Shown here in pieces: positions 1-11,508 of a stretch of DNA of 64,000 nucleotides; within the stretch, counting starts at the first letter, position 1, and every line of letters begins with the position of its first letter. The translations under genes and the position numbers were made by a program. The stretch is from positions 248,001 to 312,000 of the forward strand of contig NJPS01000038.1 of assembly GCA_002946415.1 (NCBI GenBank), read 5' to 3'. The DNA comes from Rutstroemia sp. NJR-2017a BVV2 (lineage: Eukaryota; Ascomycota; Leotiomycetes; Helotiales; Rutstroemiaceae). The notes below the pieces were generated by a model. That model saw nothing but the letters and a program-made list of their open reading frames with translations, was not told the origin of the DNA and ran no database searches.

Positions 1-55
1 AGATGATCGAGCCATGAAGTATACCATACTTTAGAGAGGTCATGGAGCTGACGTG

Positions 56-1354
56 CTAAATCAGAGCTCGAAAATCCACTCCTTCATTTTCACACATCGT
101 GGACAACCCACTGTCCTCCAGCTGTTCTGTAACTTGTGGTATGTTCGTCGAAATATACTTCAACACAGGAAAGTTAGTTTCTTTCCTTGAGACCAACTCA
201 ATCAACTGAGCGACCATTTCTGCACCATTTTCATGGTTATCCTGAAGTAATTCAAGACTTTCCAGTGTTTTCGGCAACACCTCCCAAAGGTTGACCCTGT
301 ACGGATAGGGTCCCAGGAGGAGTATATAATTCATCCTAATATGTTTCAATCTTGAAAACTCAGCAAGTTTGGGCAGACTGATCACATTTCCAGGAAGATG
401 AATTGGCCCATCGAGCTCCAACCATTCCAAACTCTCCTTCGTGAGCGACAATGATTCATGCAAGATTGACATGTAATAACTGTTCTCGAAAGAGAGATTG
501 AGCTTTTTCAAACATGTCAATGAACAGAAGAAGTAGAGAGGCATACGTCGCGCCATGCTCATCTTTGACACATGTAATTCCTCAATCGCTGACTGGCGGT
601 ACTGGAAGGTTGTGAAAGTATCCATGCTATCCAAGTCGAATTCAGAGATCTTGAGGCAGCGTAAAGTGGGCAGACCTAGGACAGGTGCGACATCTGATAG
701 TTGCAAAGGATCGAAACTGATGGACGAAGCCTGCGTATATTCGACATGCTTTAGAGCAGCAAAGAACCGTGGTCTACTCACAAGCTTCGAGTAATACATT
801 GCAGCAACGGACTCTTTTGCAAACCAAGGATTTCGAAATATTCCGCACGAGTTTCCTGAAATTCGTTCGACGCAGAGTGTCTGGATATTCGAGAACATGT
901 GTATCAGACCCACCAGGAGGTAATTCATGTTGAATTGCTCGTCTGGTTCATGCATATTGGAGTTACGATGAAGCTCCTGGGTCGGATACCCTAGTCGTTT
1001 GCCAATGATTCCGAAGAGGTGCGCTATGTTCCCTTCATGAATTTCTTCTTCTTCAGTTGACCCTCTGGTGTCAGTAATCTTGGTGCTCTCCCCGTATTCC
1101 TTCACACTTGCAAATCTAACCATAGCAGCCAACTCTGGACTTCGTGTGACTGTCATCAAAAACTGCACCATTTGTTTGGGGCCGCTATGTATATACTTTG
1201 TATATAAGAATGGTTGCGTAGCCTCATTGAAAGCTCTGCATGTACGAGCTAGACAATACAGATCTATATCGTGCTCGTGCAAGGGAATCAGGTCTGAAAG
1301 GGAACGGACAATCTCGGATTGCAGCTCCGGCGGAAGATCTTGAATGCGACTCAT
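56..1354 (-). CDS. F-box domain protein, 432 aa
   Basis: Single-exon open frame whose start codon lies 21 bases downstream of an in-frame opening region; the first residues fit an F-box (LPPELQSEIV at about 7-16, then the LARTCRAFN core near 35-43). The rest is leucine-rich without a clean repeat, with LRR-like fragments such as LKKLNLSF and LEWLELDG near 285-320. F-box proteins bind Skp1 and bring substrates to SCF ubiquitin ligases; that role is inferred from the family. Fungal genomes hold many such diverged F-box/LRR proteins and the substrate cannot be told from sequence. The gene reads to the left edge of the window and its stop is inside it, so it looks complete. No intron is needed. 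Confidence 0.8.
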   Translation of the reverse strand: MSRIQDLPPELQSEIVRSLSDLIPLHEHDIDLYCLARTCRAFNEATQPFLYTKYIHSGPKQMVQFLMTVTRSPELAAMVRFASVKEYGESTKITDTRGSTEEEEIHEGNIAHLFGIIGKRLGYPTQELHRNSNMHEPDEQFNMNYLLVGLIHMFSNIQTLCVERISGNSCGIFRNPWFAKESVAAMYYSKLVSRPRFFAALKHVEYTQASSISFDPLQLSDVAPVLGLPTLRCLKISEFDLDSMDTFTTFQYRQSAIEELHVSKMSMARRMPLYFFCSLTCLKKLNLSFENSYYMSILHESLSLTKESLEWLELDGPIHLPGNVISLPKLAEFSRLKHIRMNYILLLGPYPYRVNLWEVLPKTLESLELLQDNHENGAEMVAQLIELVSRKETNFPVLKYISTNIPQVTEQLEDSGLSTMCENEGVDFRALI

Positions 1355-4133
1355 GGTTGGAAAGAGGGTAAGTGGTCAGCTTAAGAAATAACTTCTAAAG
1401 CGATCCAAGTACACGTCGATGATATCTTCTGCCGGCGGATTATGGGTTGTTTGTCGCGTCCTTCCATGTTGTCGTCAATTTCAGCCAAGATGATGAGATA
1501 GTGAAGCGTCGAGTGAGATCAATGGCCCGTGCACGAAACATACAGAAGTCACAGGCCACAAAGCCCAGCATGAAACAAAGTGCTACATATATATAATTCA
1601 TTTATATTTGAGACTCCTGGACATTATTCATTGTGAGTTCTCTAAGTCTTCATCTATGCCCATCAATTGCATGTTCATCTTTCACAACCTTGCTACAAGA
1701 ACTCCGCGGACCGGGTGTTTGCTGAATGAGAACAACTTACTTGCCAGGGCCGCTATCACCCTCTTGATATTTCTATCACGTTTGAACCAGTCTAGGGGCT
1801 TGATCGTAGCTGTCATAATGCATTCTCCTCATATTAACTTAGTAGCGCAAGTGGAAGCAACTTCATTATCACGTGATATCCAGATGCATAGCGATCACGT
1901 GTACACACGAGCCAAGGATGAATGCTCAGAACGACCAGAGCTCTGCGTTGTCCAAGTGATAGAAGTGAAGTGAGGTTGTTGGAGAGAATTTTGATTCAAT
2001 GAGTTTGACTATAGGGTCAGACGGGAGATCCCAGCCGTGGAAAATGTGGCCGAGTAGGGAGTCGATACCGACTGAGTGACCACTGACCACTGTGCTTGCC
2101 ATAGACGACAAACTAGAGGGAGGCGCAGCGAATGCGTCGAGAGAAATGCTTGGCTGCTATCGATGCTGATACTTGCGTGCCATCTGATGGGACGAAAGAA
2201 TTCTTACAAGCTTCAGACCGCCATCGTGCAAGACGAGGAGAGTAAAGTCGGGTGAATTTCCAAGAGCTGACTGATCCACTTAGCAGTATTCCTTGTATGT
2301 TTTGGGGCTATGAGGGATATATACCTGCCTTCAAGTCGACATCAACCAAGGGAAAGCTGCAGAGTGGCTGTCCCCTGGCAGCCCTGAACTGAAAAGATTG
2401 GTACAGCCTAGAGATGATATTGATGAGCGATATACTTCTCGTCGCTACATTAGATGGTAGCCAAATCAGGAAGCTGACCATATTGCTGACGAGATGGACG
2501 ATGATTTCTTCAATGCAAGATGAAAGATGAAAATGCTATGAAGACCAATGATCCGCATGTTTTAGTGTGCCCGAATAGGCTTGGATGACAGTCTTGGCAG
2601 GGCTGAGCCTCTCTGAATCCCGACACCACTTTCGTCCTGTGATTTTCATCCTTGCGCAAGACAGAGTGGTTACGTAATGGCACTTCGAGATGGAAGTGAT
2701 AGTGAAAGTTGCGCCTAAGAAGTGCATGCCAAGCTCATCTGAAAGTGGTGTGTTTCTAGAACGGATGAAAACGGGACGGTGGATGCATTAGACCAGGTAG
2801 CGGGCCCATGTGGTTCTTGATTCCGGGGCCGGGAATATACTCCGTATCTTGACTTGTCGGACCATATATTGCGGCGCTTGAAACTTGCTTTCATACCTGA
2901 TAAGCAATGAAGCACGGCTGTTCTCTTCCGATTGTGCTAGATAGACAGGGTGAGTGAGAATCAAGTAAATTTGACTGTATTCTTATGTCTCTCATATCTG
3001 TTGATTGGAGAGGACGCTCCGTGCGAGGTAGCAGATAGTATAACATAATGCCGACCGAGCAAAGTCCAAAGTAACAGGTAAGACGGAATAATGATGTCTT
3101 CTACGCAGAATGATCGACGAAAGAGCCGGTTTACCGGGCGACGCCCGATCGTTACAGGGGGATCGGAACGGTTTTGAGTGGTTTGCGGAAAGTTTAGCGA
3201 TAGCTAAGCTTTTCTGGAAGAATGGGCGACATATTAGTGTGCGAGGGGTCAACTGCAGTCTGCACCATCGAAGAGCGTTTTTAATCCACTCTGCACCATC
3301 ACATGGTATGAAGGGAGGCGCAGCACTGCAGCCAAAGAATGAACGGCGACGAGGCATTTCTTCTTGGACCTCCTGTGTTATCCGTATTAATCGAGTTGAA
3401 TGAAGGAATGAAGGAATGAAGGTTCTCTTGGGAAAGGAAAGGGAAAGGAAAGGGAAACGAGCGAACATCGAAGAGAAACGGCTCTAATTGTCTGATTGTC
3501 TGATTGTCTCCCTCCCACCTTCTGTGTTGGTTCACAGCCCCAGATGATGTGATACGAGAACTGTATCAACCTGGAACCTCAACCATCACCAGTGATTCAT
3601 CACATCAGCAACCACCACCCTTTATTCTCTTTATTCTTTCAAGAAGGACAGAAGAATAGAAAACGCTCGGCAAGCTTTCTCAGACCCACAGAACCGTGTT
3701 GTCTCCACCAATGTGCATCCACTGTTTGTTCTTCCCCGCAAAAGTCCCCAAGCGCACAATATATACAGGGATGGAGCTGCGCGAAGTAATTGCCTCGTTC
3801 GCCGTTCGCCTTGTGGTAATACTGAGTGCCTTGAGGTAGGCGCAATCCTGTCGTTGCGCCACCAAGATAAGCTTTCTCTCCTCACAAACCTTACACCTTA
3901 CATACATTTCGGAGCTGTCACCTAACCTTGCACAGCACAGCACTGCACTGCACAAGACTACATAATCTTACAGCTCCCCCCGCTTCATCGCAAACTCCCA
4001 TCTCACAACATATCACACCACTTTTCGCTTTCTCCTTTTGTTGCTCTTGTTCACGACTTCTTTACTCCATTGAGCATTACCATTTACCCGGAGACATTAA
4101 TATCTTCCTTCCCTCAACTACATAGCTGCCAAC
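1355..4133. other. Gene-poor intergenic region with short tandem repeats
   Basis: About 2.8 kb between the F-box gene and the SPFH gene. Only short overlapping open frames with no recognisable domain are present, so I call no gene. Low-complexity tracts occur at about 3398-3421 (GAATGAAG units), 3431-3460 (GGAAA units) and 3485-3510 (TGATTGTC units). The last 200 bases before 4134 are pyrimidine-rich, which fits a fungal core promoter and 5' leader for the downstream gene. Confidence 0.5.
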
Positions 4134-5360
4134 ATGTCTGCAAGCTACGACGACGTCAACAAGCCGTCCTCCTCTGCAGGTGCTTCGTCGGGATTACAAA
4201 CAAATGGAACCCGCGCCCAACAAAACACGCCCGGTCGAAGCGATAACCCACTTATAAGTGTCCAACCACCAAGGAGAGAGGATCTCCAGCCATCGTACGC
4301 CCAGACTCTACATGGCGATGACCAGAGCTCTCACGGATGGTATGGGAACATGAGTAAGTCCCATCTATGATTCATCTGCGACGCGCATTCGTACATGAGC
4401 GACGACTAATATCTCATCGTGCGCAGTCAATACCCTGGGTTCATGTATCGGTACTCTTGGTGCCATTCCCTGCTGCATTATCTGCCCCAATCCATACAAG
4501 CCAGTGTCGCAAGGTAATGTTGGTCTGGTTACGAAGTTTGGAAGATTCTATAGAGCTGTCGACCCCGGTCTTGTAAAAATCAACCCGCTCAGCGAACGCC
4601 TCATTCAAGTCGACGTTAAGATCCAGATTGTTGGTATGTTCATTCTTATCCCTGCTCCAAAAAATGCATCGCTAACTTCGACTTCACAGAGGTGCCACAA
4701 CAAGTTTGCATGACCAAGGACAATGTTACCCTTCATTTGACCTCCGTCATCTACTACCACATTACATCTCCCCACAAAGCTGCTTTCGGTATCTCCAATG
4801 TGCGCCAGGCACTTGTTGAGCGTACACAAACAACGCTTCGCCACGTCGTTGGTGCCCGTGTTCTACAAGATGTCATCGAACGCCGTGAGGAAGTTGCTCA
4901 ATCAATTGAGGAGATTATTGAGGATGTCGCATCTGGATGGGGTGTACAAGTCGAGAGCATGCTCATCAAGGATATTATTTTCAGTAGCGAGCTCCAAGAT
5001 TCTCTCTCCATGGCCGCACAATCCAAGCGTATCGGAGAATCCAAAGTCATTGCTGCCCGCGCTGAAGTTGAGTCCGCTAAGCTCATGCGACAAGCCGCCG
5101 ACATTTTGTCCAGCGCACCAGCCATGCAAATCAGATACCTCGAAGCCATGCAAGCCATGGCCAAGTCTGCGAACAGCAAGGTCATCTTCTTACCAGGCGC
5201 CTCTAACATGGGAAATGCAATGCAAATGGCAGTCGGAGAAGGTTCAGGCTCAGGACAGGGCGGATCCAATGCGGCAGCCCAGTTTGATAACAGTGATTTT
5301 GGAGGTCAGGACTCCAGTTTCCAAAGGGCTATTAATGCCCATGTCGTCGAGAATATCTAA
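4134..5360 (+). CDS. Stomatin/SPFH (band 7) family protein, 365 aa, 3 exons
   Basis: Exons 4134-4353, 4427-4633 and 4690-5360 join in frame across two GT-AG introns (73 and 56 nt). A polar N-terminus of about 73 residues is followed by a short hydrophobic, cysteine-rich stretch (about 75-95, IPCCIICPNPY), the membrane-hairpin position of stomatins; the cysteines could be palmitoylated. The SPFH domain follows: QGNVGLVTKFGRF, then DNVTLHLTSVIYYHI and the RTQTTLRHVVG region, then an Ala/Glu-rich helix (AARAEVESAKLMRQAA). The Gly/Ser-rich tail ends in NAHVVENI. Stomatins oligomerise on the inner face of membranes and organise lipid microdomains. Length and order match fungal stomatins. Confidence 0.93.
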
Positions 5361-6934
5361 GTGGAGAAACTTGACTAACAATCACTTCGCTTGATGTAGC
5401 TTGGTCTACTTGAATACCGGCGCGCGCGCGTGCGATTTCTTGATCAATCGCTTTTCAGCACTTCACTGCAAAGTGGCACACTTCTTTCACCAACAGCGCT
5501 TTTATGTCCTGCCAGCTTTATCTTGCGGGGTCTAATGGGGATATGTTCGACAATTGATGAGTAATACGATTTGGAAATGGAAGGAGAGAAGCCGGGCTAT
5601 TCGAAATCTCAAAAATGATATGGTCAGGAAAACAGCACATTGATGGGAGGATGGGTGATGCAGTACACGGATGGATTTGTTTTTTTCCTTTTTGGGACAG
5701 CAGGATTTGGTTTCGGACTTGTTTCTGGCAGGAATACCCCGGTCGTTAACTTTCTTACTTTTCTAATTGTTGTTTTATTTATTTAGTTAATTGATTGATA
5801 CCTCTTTATATTGGTTTTATATCCTTGGTTTGGTAAGTATGACTGTAACCTCTTTGTGATCTTAGTCTTTGCTACGCACTTTTCGACACTCGGGGGCATA
5901 AATGTGAACCACGTCTAGCCGTACTTCTATCTGCTGCTCGATCTGATGGAACGGGTAGTGTGCTACTGCTAGATGAAGCTCGGTGTCTTTTGGTAGATAT
6001 GTAATGAAAACTATCGGTCATCATGGAAATTGAAATCGACTGCACCGTAGAATTGAATGTAGGAAAGACTTTAGGGCATTCTCGCCCTGATAATGTCAAT
6101 TATATGTTTGTAGAATAAACATTCAACCCCGACTCAACCTCGATTCGACCCAGCCATGCAATACTACCTACTCCTACCAACTCCATCCTCAATAGCACTT
6201 CCAAGTTCCACTATCCCATAACCTTAGCTGGCCTAAGGAAGAACTGCAAAACTGCAGGACTGCAAAACTCTTCTCCTAAACTCTTAATCCACCTCTACCT
6301 CTGCCCTATACCTAACTCACAAAACCCCCCAAAATAGCGTCCAAGTCCGGTCCCTAACGTTGTGTTTGATTTTTTACATATATAGTTCCTGTACATCCCA
6401 CAAATCACACACATTTTACATATCTCACACATCACATCATAACACATATTCAACCACCCACCCACCACTCACAAAACTCCCGAACTTCCATTTCCTCCTC
6501 CAAGATACCATTACTCTTTTTATAACTTACTTTCAAATCCTCACCTTTTTATATTTTTGATTCTTGTAATTCGTCCCTATGGGAGGGACCCTTCCGGACT
6601 CTCACCAAGAAAATCGACGTCCCATCCCTCCTCGCCTTCACCACGCTGACTGTGAGTAGTTGGCGGTATAGTGTGCAGTAAGTGTCCCGTCTCGTCTCTA
6701 TCTTTACCCCTTACAAATCTATCATCCCATACCTCTCATCCACACTTACCTATCCCAAAACCCAACTTCTATTCCATATTGCATTTCATATCATATTTTA
6801 TCAACTGATGCATGCAAATAGTTCCACTCACTGCGCTGACCTTCGGCGCAGATTATAAGAGGGGGAGAAAGTCATTCAAGGGTTGGAGGCATAAGTACAA
6901 GTATAAGTGCAGGCGTCTACGGATTCATGGAAGT

Positions 6935-7080
6935 GAGAGAGAGAGTGGGAGAGTGTGTGAGAGAGTGAGAGAGTGTGTGAGAGAGTGAGAGAGAGTGTGT
7001 GAGAGAGTGAGAGAGAGTGAGAGAGAGTGAGAGAGTGTGTGAGAGAGTGAGAGAGGGTGAGAGGGAGAGAGGGAGGGAAA
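6935..7080. repeat. GA/GTGA-rich microsatellite tract
   Basis: About 145 bases made almost only of GAGAGAGTGA and GAGAGTGTGT units on the plus strand, with a purine-only tail. It is an imperfect dinucleotide-derived simple repeat. Such tracts vary in length between strains. Confidence 0.9.
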
Positions 7081-8283
7081 ATGCCGATCCCTAGAGTTCT
7101 GGTGTCGGTTTTCTCAAACTCGTGCGCGGTGTTGGGGTTGGGGGTTACGGGGGGGGTTGTGGTGGAAGTACGTTCTACATTTCATAAGGCTTTTCTACTG
7201 GTATCTGGTTGATACTGACTGGGGAAATAGGATGGAGGAGCGCACGGCGTTGGAGAGGGAGAGGGAGGAGCAGGTTGAGAGGATCAGGAGGTTGAGGAGG
7301 GGAATGAAGAGGGAGGTGTGCGGGATGGGAGGATTGCGAGGGAAGAGGGAGGGTAAGTTTTAAGGAAGAAAGTGAAGATGATGGAGAGGATATAGAAGTT
7401 TATATCGAAGTATTTCTTGTCTACTTCGTAGTTATAGAATTCTCGCACGTGTCTCGTATTTACCACATCCACTTGTGGATCCTGCATGAAGACGGATAAA
7501 CTTCTCGTACGGTACGGTCAGGATTTAGATCCCTCCCGGTCTGAGTTCCGCTTTTATGGAGACCGGGTTAATATACTAAAGTAAAAGTAGGCTCTTACGT
7601 AAAGCAAAGACAGCGAGAGAGCGAGAAATTCCGTACCTGACATCCAAATAAGGTTAACCTTGGATCCTGGAGACCCATTGTAAAATGTAAGTAAGATCTT
7701 GGCCTCGGCTCTACGGTAACTTCAACCCCCACTTTCATGCCCAGAGAGCTATGTACTTTATAAGATCTTACAAACATTTCTCGTTCCTTCCTGTCAGGTA
7801 GACAGACGAATACGTAAGGGAGAATACTGTAAGACTTGGTATGCCTCTCGACTTTAGTCAGAGGGTTTTATGAAGGAAGGATGGTATTTTTCGTTTTGCT
7901 ACCTATGCACAATCAATTTCTTGACTGGTCAAAACAAAAATCGGTCAAGTTACCACTCCCTTTTCCGGTCGATTCTACTACTTTCACGTTCAACTTTCGG
8001 GGCCGGCTTATGTTAGGCGAGAGCGGAGCGGTACTCTGAGGTGCCAGCCTGCCCCTCCCCCGCTTTAGGAAGGTCCAAGTATAGGAATAGATTAAGAGGC
8101 CTATCTGCCAGCTATACACTTACATCTCAGAGCCTCTAAAGTAATATACGTACAAAACCTTGAACGCGATGGAGAATCCTGTACGAGATATCCTATCAGT
8201 AGACAGCTTCGGGGCAGTGACTCGGAGCCATACTGCTTAGTAAGGGTGGGCATTGAAGTGATGGATGAGAAGAAGCCCTAAGA

Positions 8284-8324
8284 ATTTGCACCAAGAGTTT
8301 GCACCAAGAGTTTGCACCAAGACT
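8284..8324. repeat. Tandem repeat of a 13-nt unit upstream of the secreted-protein gene
   Basis: Three consecutive copies of TTTGCACCAAGAG (the last ends GAC) lie about 340 bases upstream of the start codon at 8668. Function unknown; it could be an expanded regulatory motif or a neutral minisatellite. Confidence 0.75.
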
Positions 8325-8447
8325 TTGACATAATAATCCTTACACCAGGACAGAAAGACAATATGGGAGCCTTGGTAGAAACCTCTAACCTACGGAAAAG
8401 GTTGAGAGGCAAGCACGTGGGAAGGTTGAGAGGCACGAGGACTTTTC

Positions 8448-8453
8448 TATAAA
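8448..8453 (+). promoter_or_regulatory. Candidate TATA box of the small secreted-protein gene
   Basis: TATAAA sits in a short palindromic context (GGACTTTT...AAAGTCC) about 215 bases upstream of ATG 8668, leaving room for a long 5' leader. The start codon itself has a strong context, GCCACCATG. Assignment is by position only. Confidence 0.4.
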
Positions 8454-8667
8454 GTCCTGAGCAACTGCTCTCAAATCAACTCTTCACCCACCAGCCTTCT
8501 GCACTTTACTTCCAGCCATACTTCTCTACCGTTTCCTCCAAGAACCAACCCTTCTACCAGCACCTACCAATCTTCATATATCCTCCCTCCCAAAGTATGG
8601 TCCCCCCTCCCCCGCACTCAGCTTTTGCAGATATACTAACACTATACCAAACAGACCAGCCGCCACC

Positions 8668-8970
8668 ATGCTCGCCAAATCCATCATCCTCGGCGCCATT
8701 GCGCTCCTCAGCGGTTCCGCTGCCGCCATTGCGGTGCCAGCTCTTGAAGAAAGAACCAATTCTGCTATTAGTGTAGAAGCGGCCTGTAACATTTACTTCG
8801 GGGTCAGCTTCTCGGCCGTCACAACCGGGAATGGTTGTAATGACTGGGTGTGTCAGCGGGGGAGCGAAAGGCATGGGCTGGATTTGAATCAGTGGTGTCG
8901 TGATTCGTGGGGTTCGAATGCTCATGCTTCTTGTGGTGGTGGTGTTTACGATTGGGTTTGTGTTCACTGA
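8668..8970 (+). CDS. Small secreted cysteine-rich protein, 100 aa (effector-like)
   Basis: A single exon encodes 100 residues. The first about 20-22 (charged MLAK start, then a hydrophobic core ending in Ala-rich SAAAIA) look like a signal peptide. The mature part has six cysteines at 40, 57, 62, 77, 89 and 98, enough for three disulfides, plus several Trp residues (60, 76, 81, 96). There is no dibasic Kex2 site. Size, six cysteines and predicted secretion fit the broad class of fungal small secreted proteins, which includes candidate effectors and antimicrobial peptides, but I recognise no named family. ATG lies in an optimal GCCACC context. A TATA-like box and a triplicated 13-nt repeat lie upstream. 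Confidence 0.7.
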   Translation: MLAKSIILGAIALLSGSAAAIAVPALEERTNSAISVEAACNIYFGVSFSAVTTGNGCNDWVCQRGSERHGLDLNQWCRDSWGSNAHASCGGGVYDWVCVH

Positions 8971-10029
8971 GTGGGAAGCTCCTAGTTGTCACATCCGGGT
9001 CGATGGGTTTCTTGTTGGGAAGGATGTTGCTCAGTAGAAGTGGCAGCTTTTGCTAATTGGATACTATGAGGGTGTGCTGAGTGAGCTCTGTTATTTTCAA
9101 ATCTGTATATAAGTGTTGAAAATATGGAAATGCTTTCGGACGATATTGTGATGTATTTCCCCCTAGGACTCGATATATGAATTTGGGACTGTAAACTCCA
9201 CGATGATATTTGAGGCCGACTTTGGAAATGCGGTTCTTGATAGTCATCTCATGTATTTGATATCTGCATTAGGTATGAACGGTCTGTTGTCGTGCATGAG
9301 CTCGGCCTCTCCATGTTTATTGAGCTTCTCCTAATGCCGTGCGCCATTTCGGCAGATGTATAGTCGTGCTTCTCCCAATCCGGCTTATCCCAGTCGTTCC
9401 AAATGGTTTCCAAGGTCTCTGCTTCGATTTATTTGATGTCTTGAATCTTGATGCTGGAGTCTCCGCTAGGCTCTTCAGTGGGTTAGCTGATGCCACGCGA
9501 ACTCGGTGATTGTTCGTCGCGTTGGGACAGCTTCCTGTACAGGTTGATGGGTTTCCTGGCTGAGTGTGGCGACCTGCTGATGGGTGGTTGTGTTCTGTGG
9601 ACTTTTATTGTCGTGGATTGTACGGTTTCTGCAGTGGTTTCGACGTTGCCCTGGTTCAGGTGGATTGTTGTAATAGCTTGCATAACGGTGTTAGGTCCTG
9701 GCATTCTGGAGCTTGGAAATCAGGACACTCATGGTTACGATCATAGTCTTGACAAGAGGTTTCGGCACCGGCTGGTCTTTGGTGGTATCGAAATAGATGT
9801 AATTTACCAGTCTCTAAGGTTACCGTGGTCGAAGGTCAGAATTACCACGGCTCTTGAGAGGAGAAAAAACAGGCCGATTTGGGCCGATACATTTTAGCTG
9901 ATTATTGTTGTCAAACGAATGTCCTTAATAATCTAAGACATTATAATGTTTTATTATCCAGTTGTCGTTTGGATATTGTTGCCAGCCTGTTATTTCTGCA
10001 CCGGAGAGCACGGAGCTAAGCTACAGTAT
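8971..10029. other. Intergenic, possibly decayed sequence
   Basis: About 1 kb with no intact gene. Overlapping open frames on both strands at 9483-9897 do not match a family I know. The minus strand shows Thr/Val-rich peptides in two different frames, which may be the remains of an old gene broken by frameshifts, but this is weak. Confidence 0.35.
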
Positions 10030-10285
10030 CATGCCCTCTTCGTAGTAGAAAAAACTAACAGGTTAGGCACAGACCACCTCCTTATAACTACCACCAAATT
10101 ATACCCCCAATTACAATATAACTCACCTGAATCTAGAGATTTTTGGATTCTGAAAAGAGATTTGGAAACCTCAGATAATAGAGTATATTACTTACCACCT
10201 AATCTGACCATTTTCTGAGTTGAATATATAAAGTTATACTTAGGTGGTCCGTGCCCTGAACCGTCACTACTACGAAGAGCATACC
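10030..10285. mobile_element. MITE-like element with about 45-bp terminal inverted repeats
   Basis: The left arm, about 10030-10079, reads ATGCCCTCTTCGTAGTAG ... GGTTAGGCACAGACCACCT. The right arm, about 10242-10285, is its reverse complement with a few mismatches (AGGTGGTCCGTGCCCTGAACC ... CTACTACGAAGAGCAT). The 160-base interior is AT-rich and has no coding capacity. Long imperfect terminal inverted repeats around a short non-coding core are typical of miniature inverted-repeat elements mobilised by a DNA transposase elsewhere. I could not define a target-site duplication with confidence. The short plus-strand open frame inside it is not a gene. Confidence 0.7.
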
Positions 10286-10348
10286 CCACGAGCTAGTGGG
10301 TCGTCCACGTACTAAAATCCAACGTCTACTCGAACTTGTGCAACACAA

Positions 10349-10433
10349 TACTATCCCTCCCCTGGAATAAAGGTTAAATTTTTGGTGGCAACACGCAGAA
10401 AAATTTAACCTTTATTCATGGGGAGGCATAGTA
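10349..10433. repeat. Fold-back inverted repeat with perfect 18-bp inner arms
   Basis: AATAAAGGTTAAATTTTT at 10366-10383 is matched exactly by its reverse complement at 10399-10416 across a 15-base loop. The pairing continues outward, with about three mismatches, to arms of about 35 bases (TACTATCCCTCCCC on the left, its partner up to 10433 on the right). It is separate from the MITE just upstream and shares no sequence with it. It could be a small fold-back element or a cruciform-forming site. Confidence 0.8.
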
Positions 10434-10595
10434 CCTAGAAACATCACCACAAAGAAGTCAATTTCCTTCCACCATGGAACCCCATTCCCTTTCCTTCATC
10501 TAAGTGCAAGATGTTCCTAGATTACCGCTCACAAAAACCACCAATACTGCTGCATATCTACCGTCAAGTCAGCCGTGAATATCTCCGCTGAAAGT

Positions 10596-11508
10596 TCAAT
10601 GGGAATCATACGCAGCTGTCGACGCAAACACTTCGGTCCTTTTCGCATTCGTCAAGAAATGAAGACTGGCAGCGAAGACAACCATGAATATACCGATGAG
10701 TATAAGGCGAACACTATTGTTAGTGATGAAATACAATGCAAGAATTGCTCCAATGAGTAAAGCTCCAGCAATGATCATACTCAGGATTGCTGCAAAGCGC
10801 TCCATTTTTTTCATTGAGAATTGAGCAATTGATCCATCGATGCGTGAGTCCTGTGTGTGACTTAGCTGCTGACTGTGGCTTGATGGAAAGAACATTACCA
10901 AGAAAAACAACCGTATGTACGGCAATTGGGCAAATTTTATCAACCAATCTCGCTCATATGTCGGATGCAATGCCACAAGATCTGCCTCGTCTTCAAGTCT
11001 CTTGGCTCCCAGTCCACTAAAAGCGGGCGCATGGCACATATTGGGGCTTTTTAACCAAGACCGAAGTGCGCTCACAGCCCCAGTCTGCGGCTTGGCCATT
11101 TCCAAGACAGATTTTTGCAATACCAGCGCTTCATCTATCCGGATGTTTGTCAGTATCTAGAAAAATATCAGAGATATCTGGATTGAGCTGACGGTATTCT
11201 TTCAGTTTTTCTTGAATTTTCCCAATCAACTCAACTCTCTTCTTTTGCCTCGGTTCTTGACTCGAGTACAACATCTCCCACGATCGAAAGCACTGAAGGG
11301 TCCCAGGATCTTGAAAGCTATCCTCCAGATCAAGGTCATCCTGTTGCTTTTCCAGCCTCAACAGCTCTGCTTCTATGTAGAGGAGATTTCGCGACGATAA
11401 TTTGTGGAAGCAGCGATAGACTGATGCCGAGTGATCAGGATCGCTGGCAATCAAATCTGCTACAGCAGGAAATCCGTTAATAAACCGTCTTTCAGTGTGT
11501 GCCATCAT
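10596..11508 (-). CDS. DUF6594 family membrane protein, 284 aa, 2 exons
   Basis: Exon 1 is 11508-11193 and exon 2 is 11134-10596. The 58-nt intron has a CTGAC branch site and TAG acceptor, and joining restores KLKEYHEALVLQ, the family's usual motif. The N-terminus carries GFPAVADLIASDPD and the RNLLYIEAELLRLE helix typical of DUF6594. The C-terminal third (MERFAAILSMII..., LILIGIFMVVFA) supplies two to three transmembrane helices and the TNAKRTEVFASTAAY motif. The function of DUF6594 proteins is unknown; they are numerous in filamentous ascomycetes. A 48-nt in-frame GT-AG segment near 10850-10900 may be an additional small intron. The tail after TAAY is shorter than usual. It is divergent from the retropepsin-like gene, 263 bases away. 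Confidence 0.85.

Larger units (their letters stand above)
5361..8667. other. Gene-poor region between SPFH and secreted-protein genes
   Basis: About 3.3 kb. The first part is the 3' flank of the SPFH gene, T-rich near 5680-5830. A CA/CT-rich tract lies at 6360-6560 and a GA microsatellite at about 6935-7080. GT-AG-like signals at 6652/6851 and 7168/7230 invite a small multi-exon model, but its frame is broken by several stops inside the GA tract (see rejected items). Nothing else codes convincingly. Confidence 0.45.

Noticed and set aside
6579..7363. Possible small three-exon gene (6579-6651, 6852-7167, 7231-7363) with GT-AG signals and matching phases at the junctions
   Set aside because: The middle exon runs through the GA microsatellite and meets stop codons (for example TGA at 6986-6988 and 7028-7030); the product would be low-complexity Arg/Glu repeats with no family match.
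9483..9897. Overlapping frames on both strands, the plus one with hydrophobic segments
   Set aside because: No start context, no homology that I can recognise, and opposing frames of similar quality; perhaps decayed sequence.
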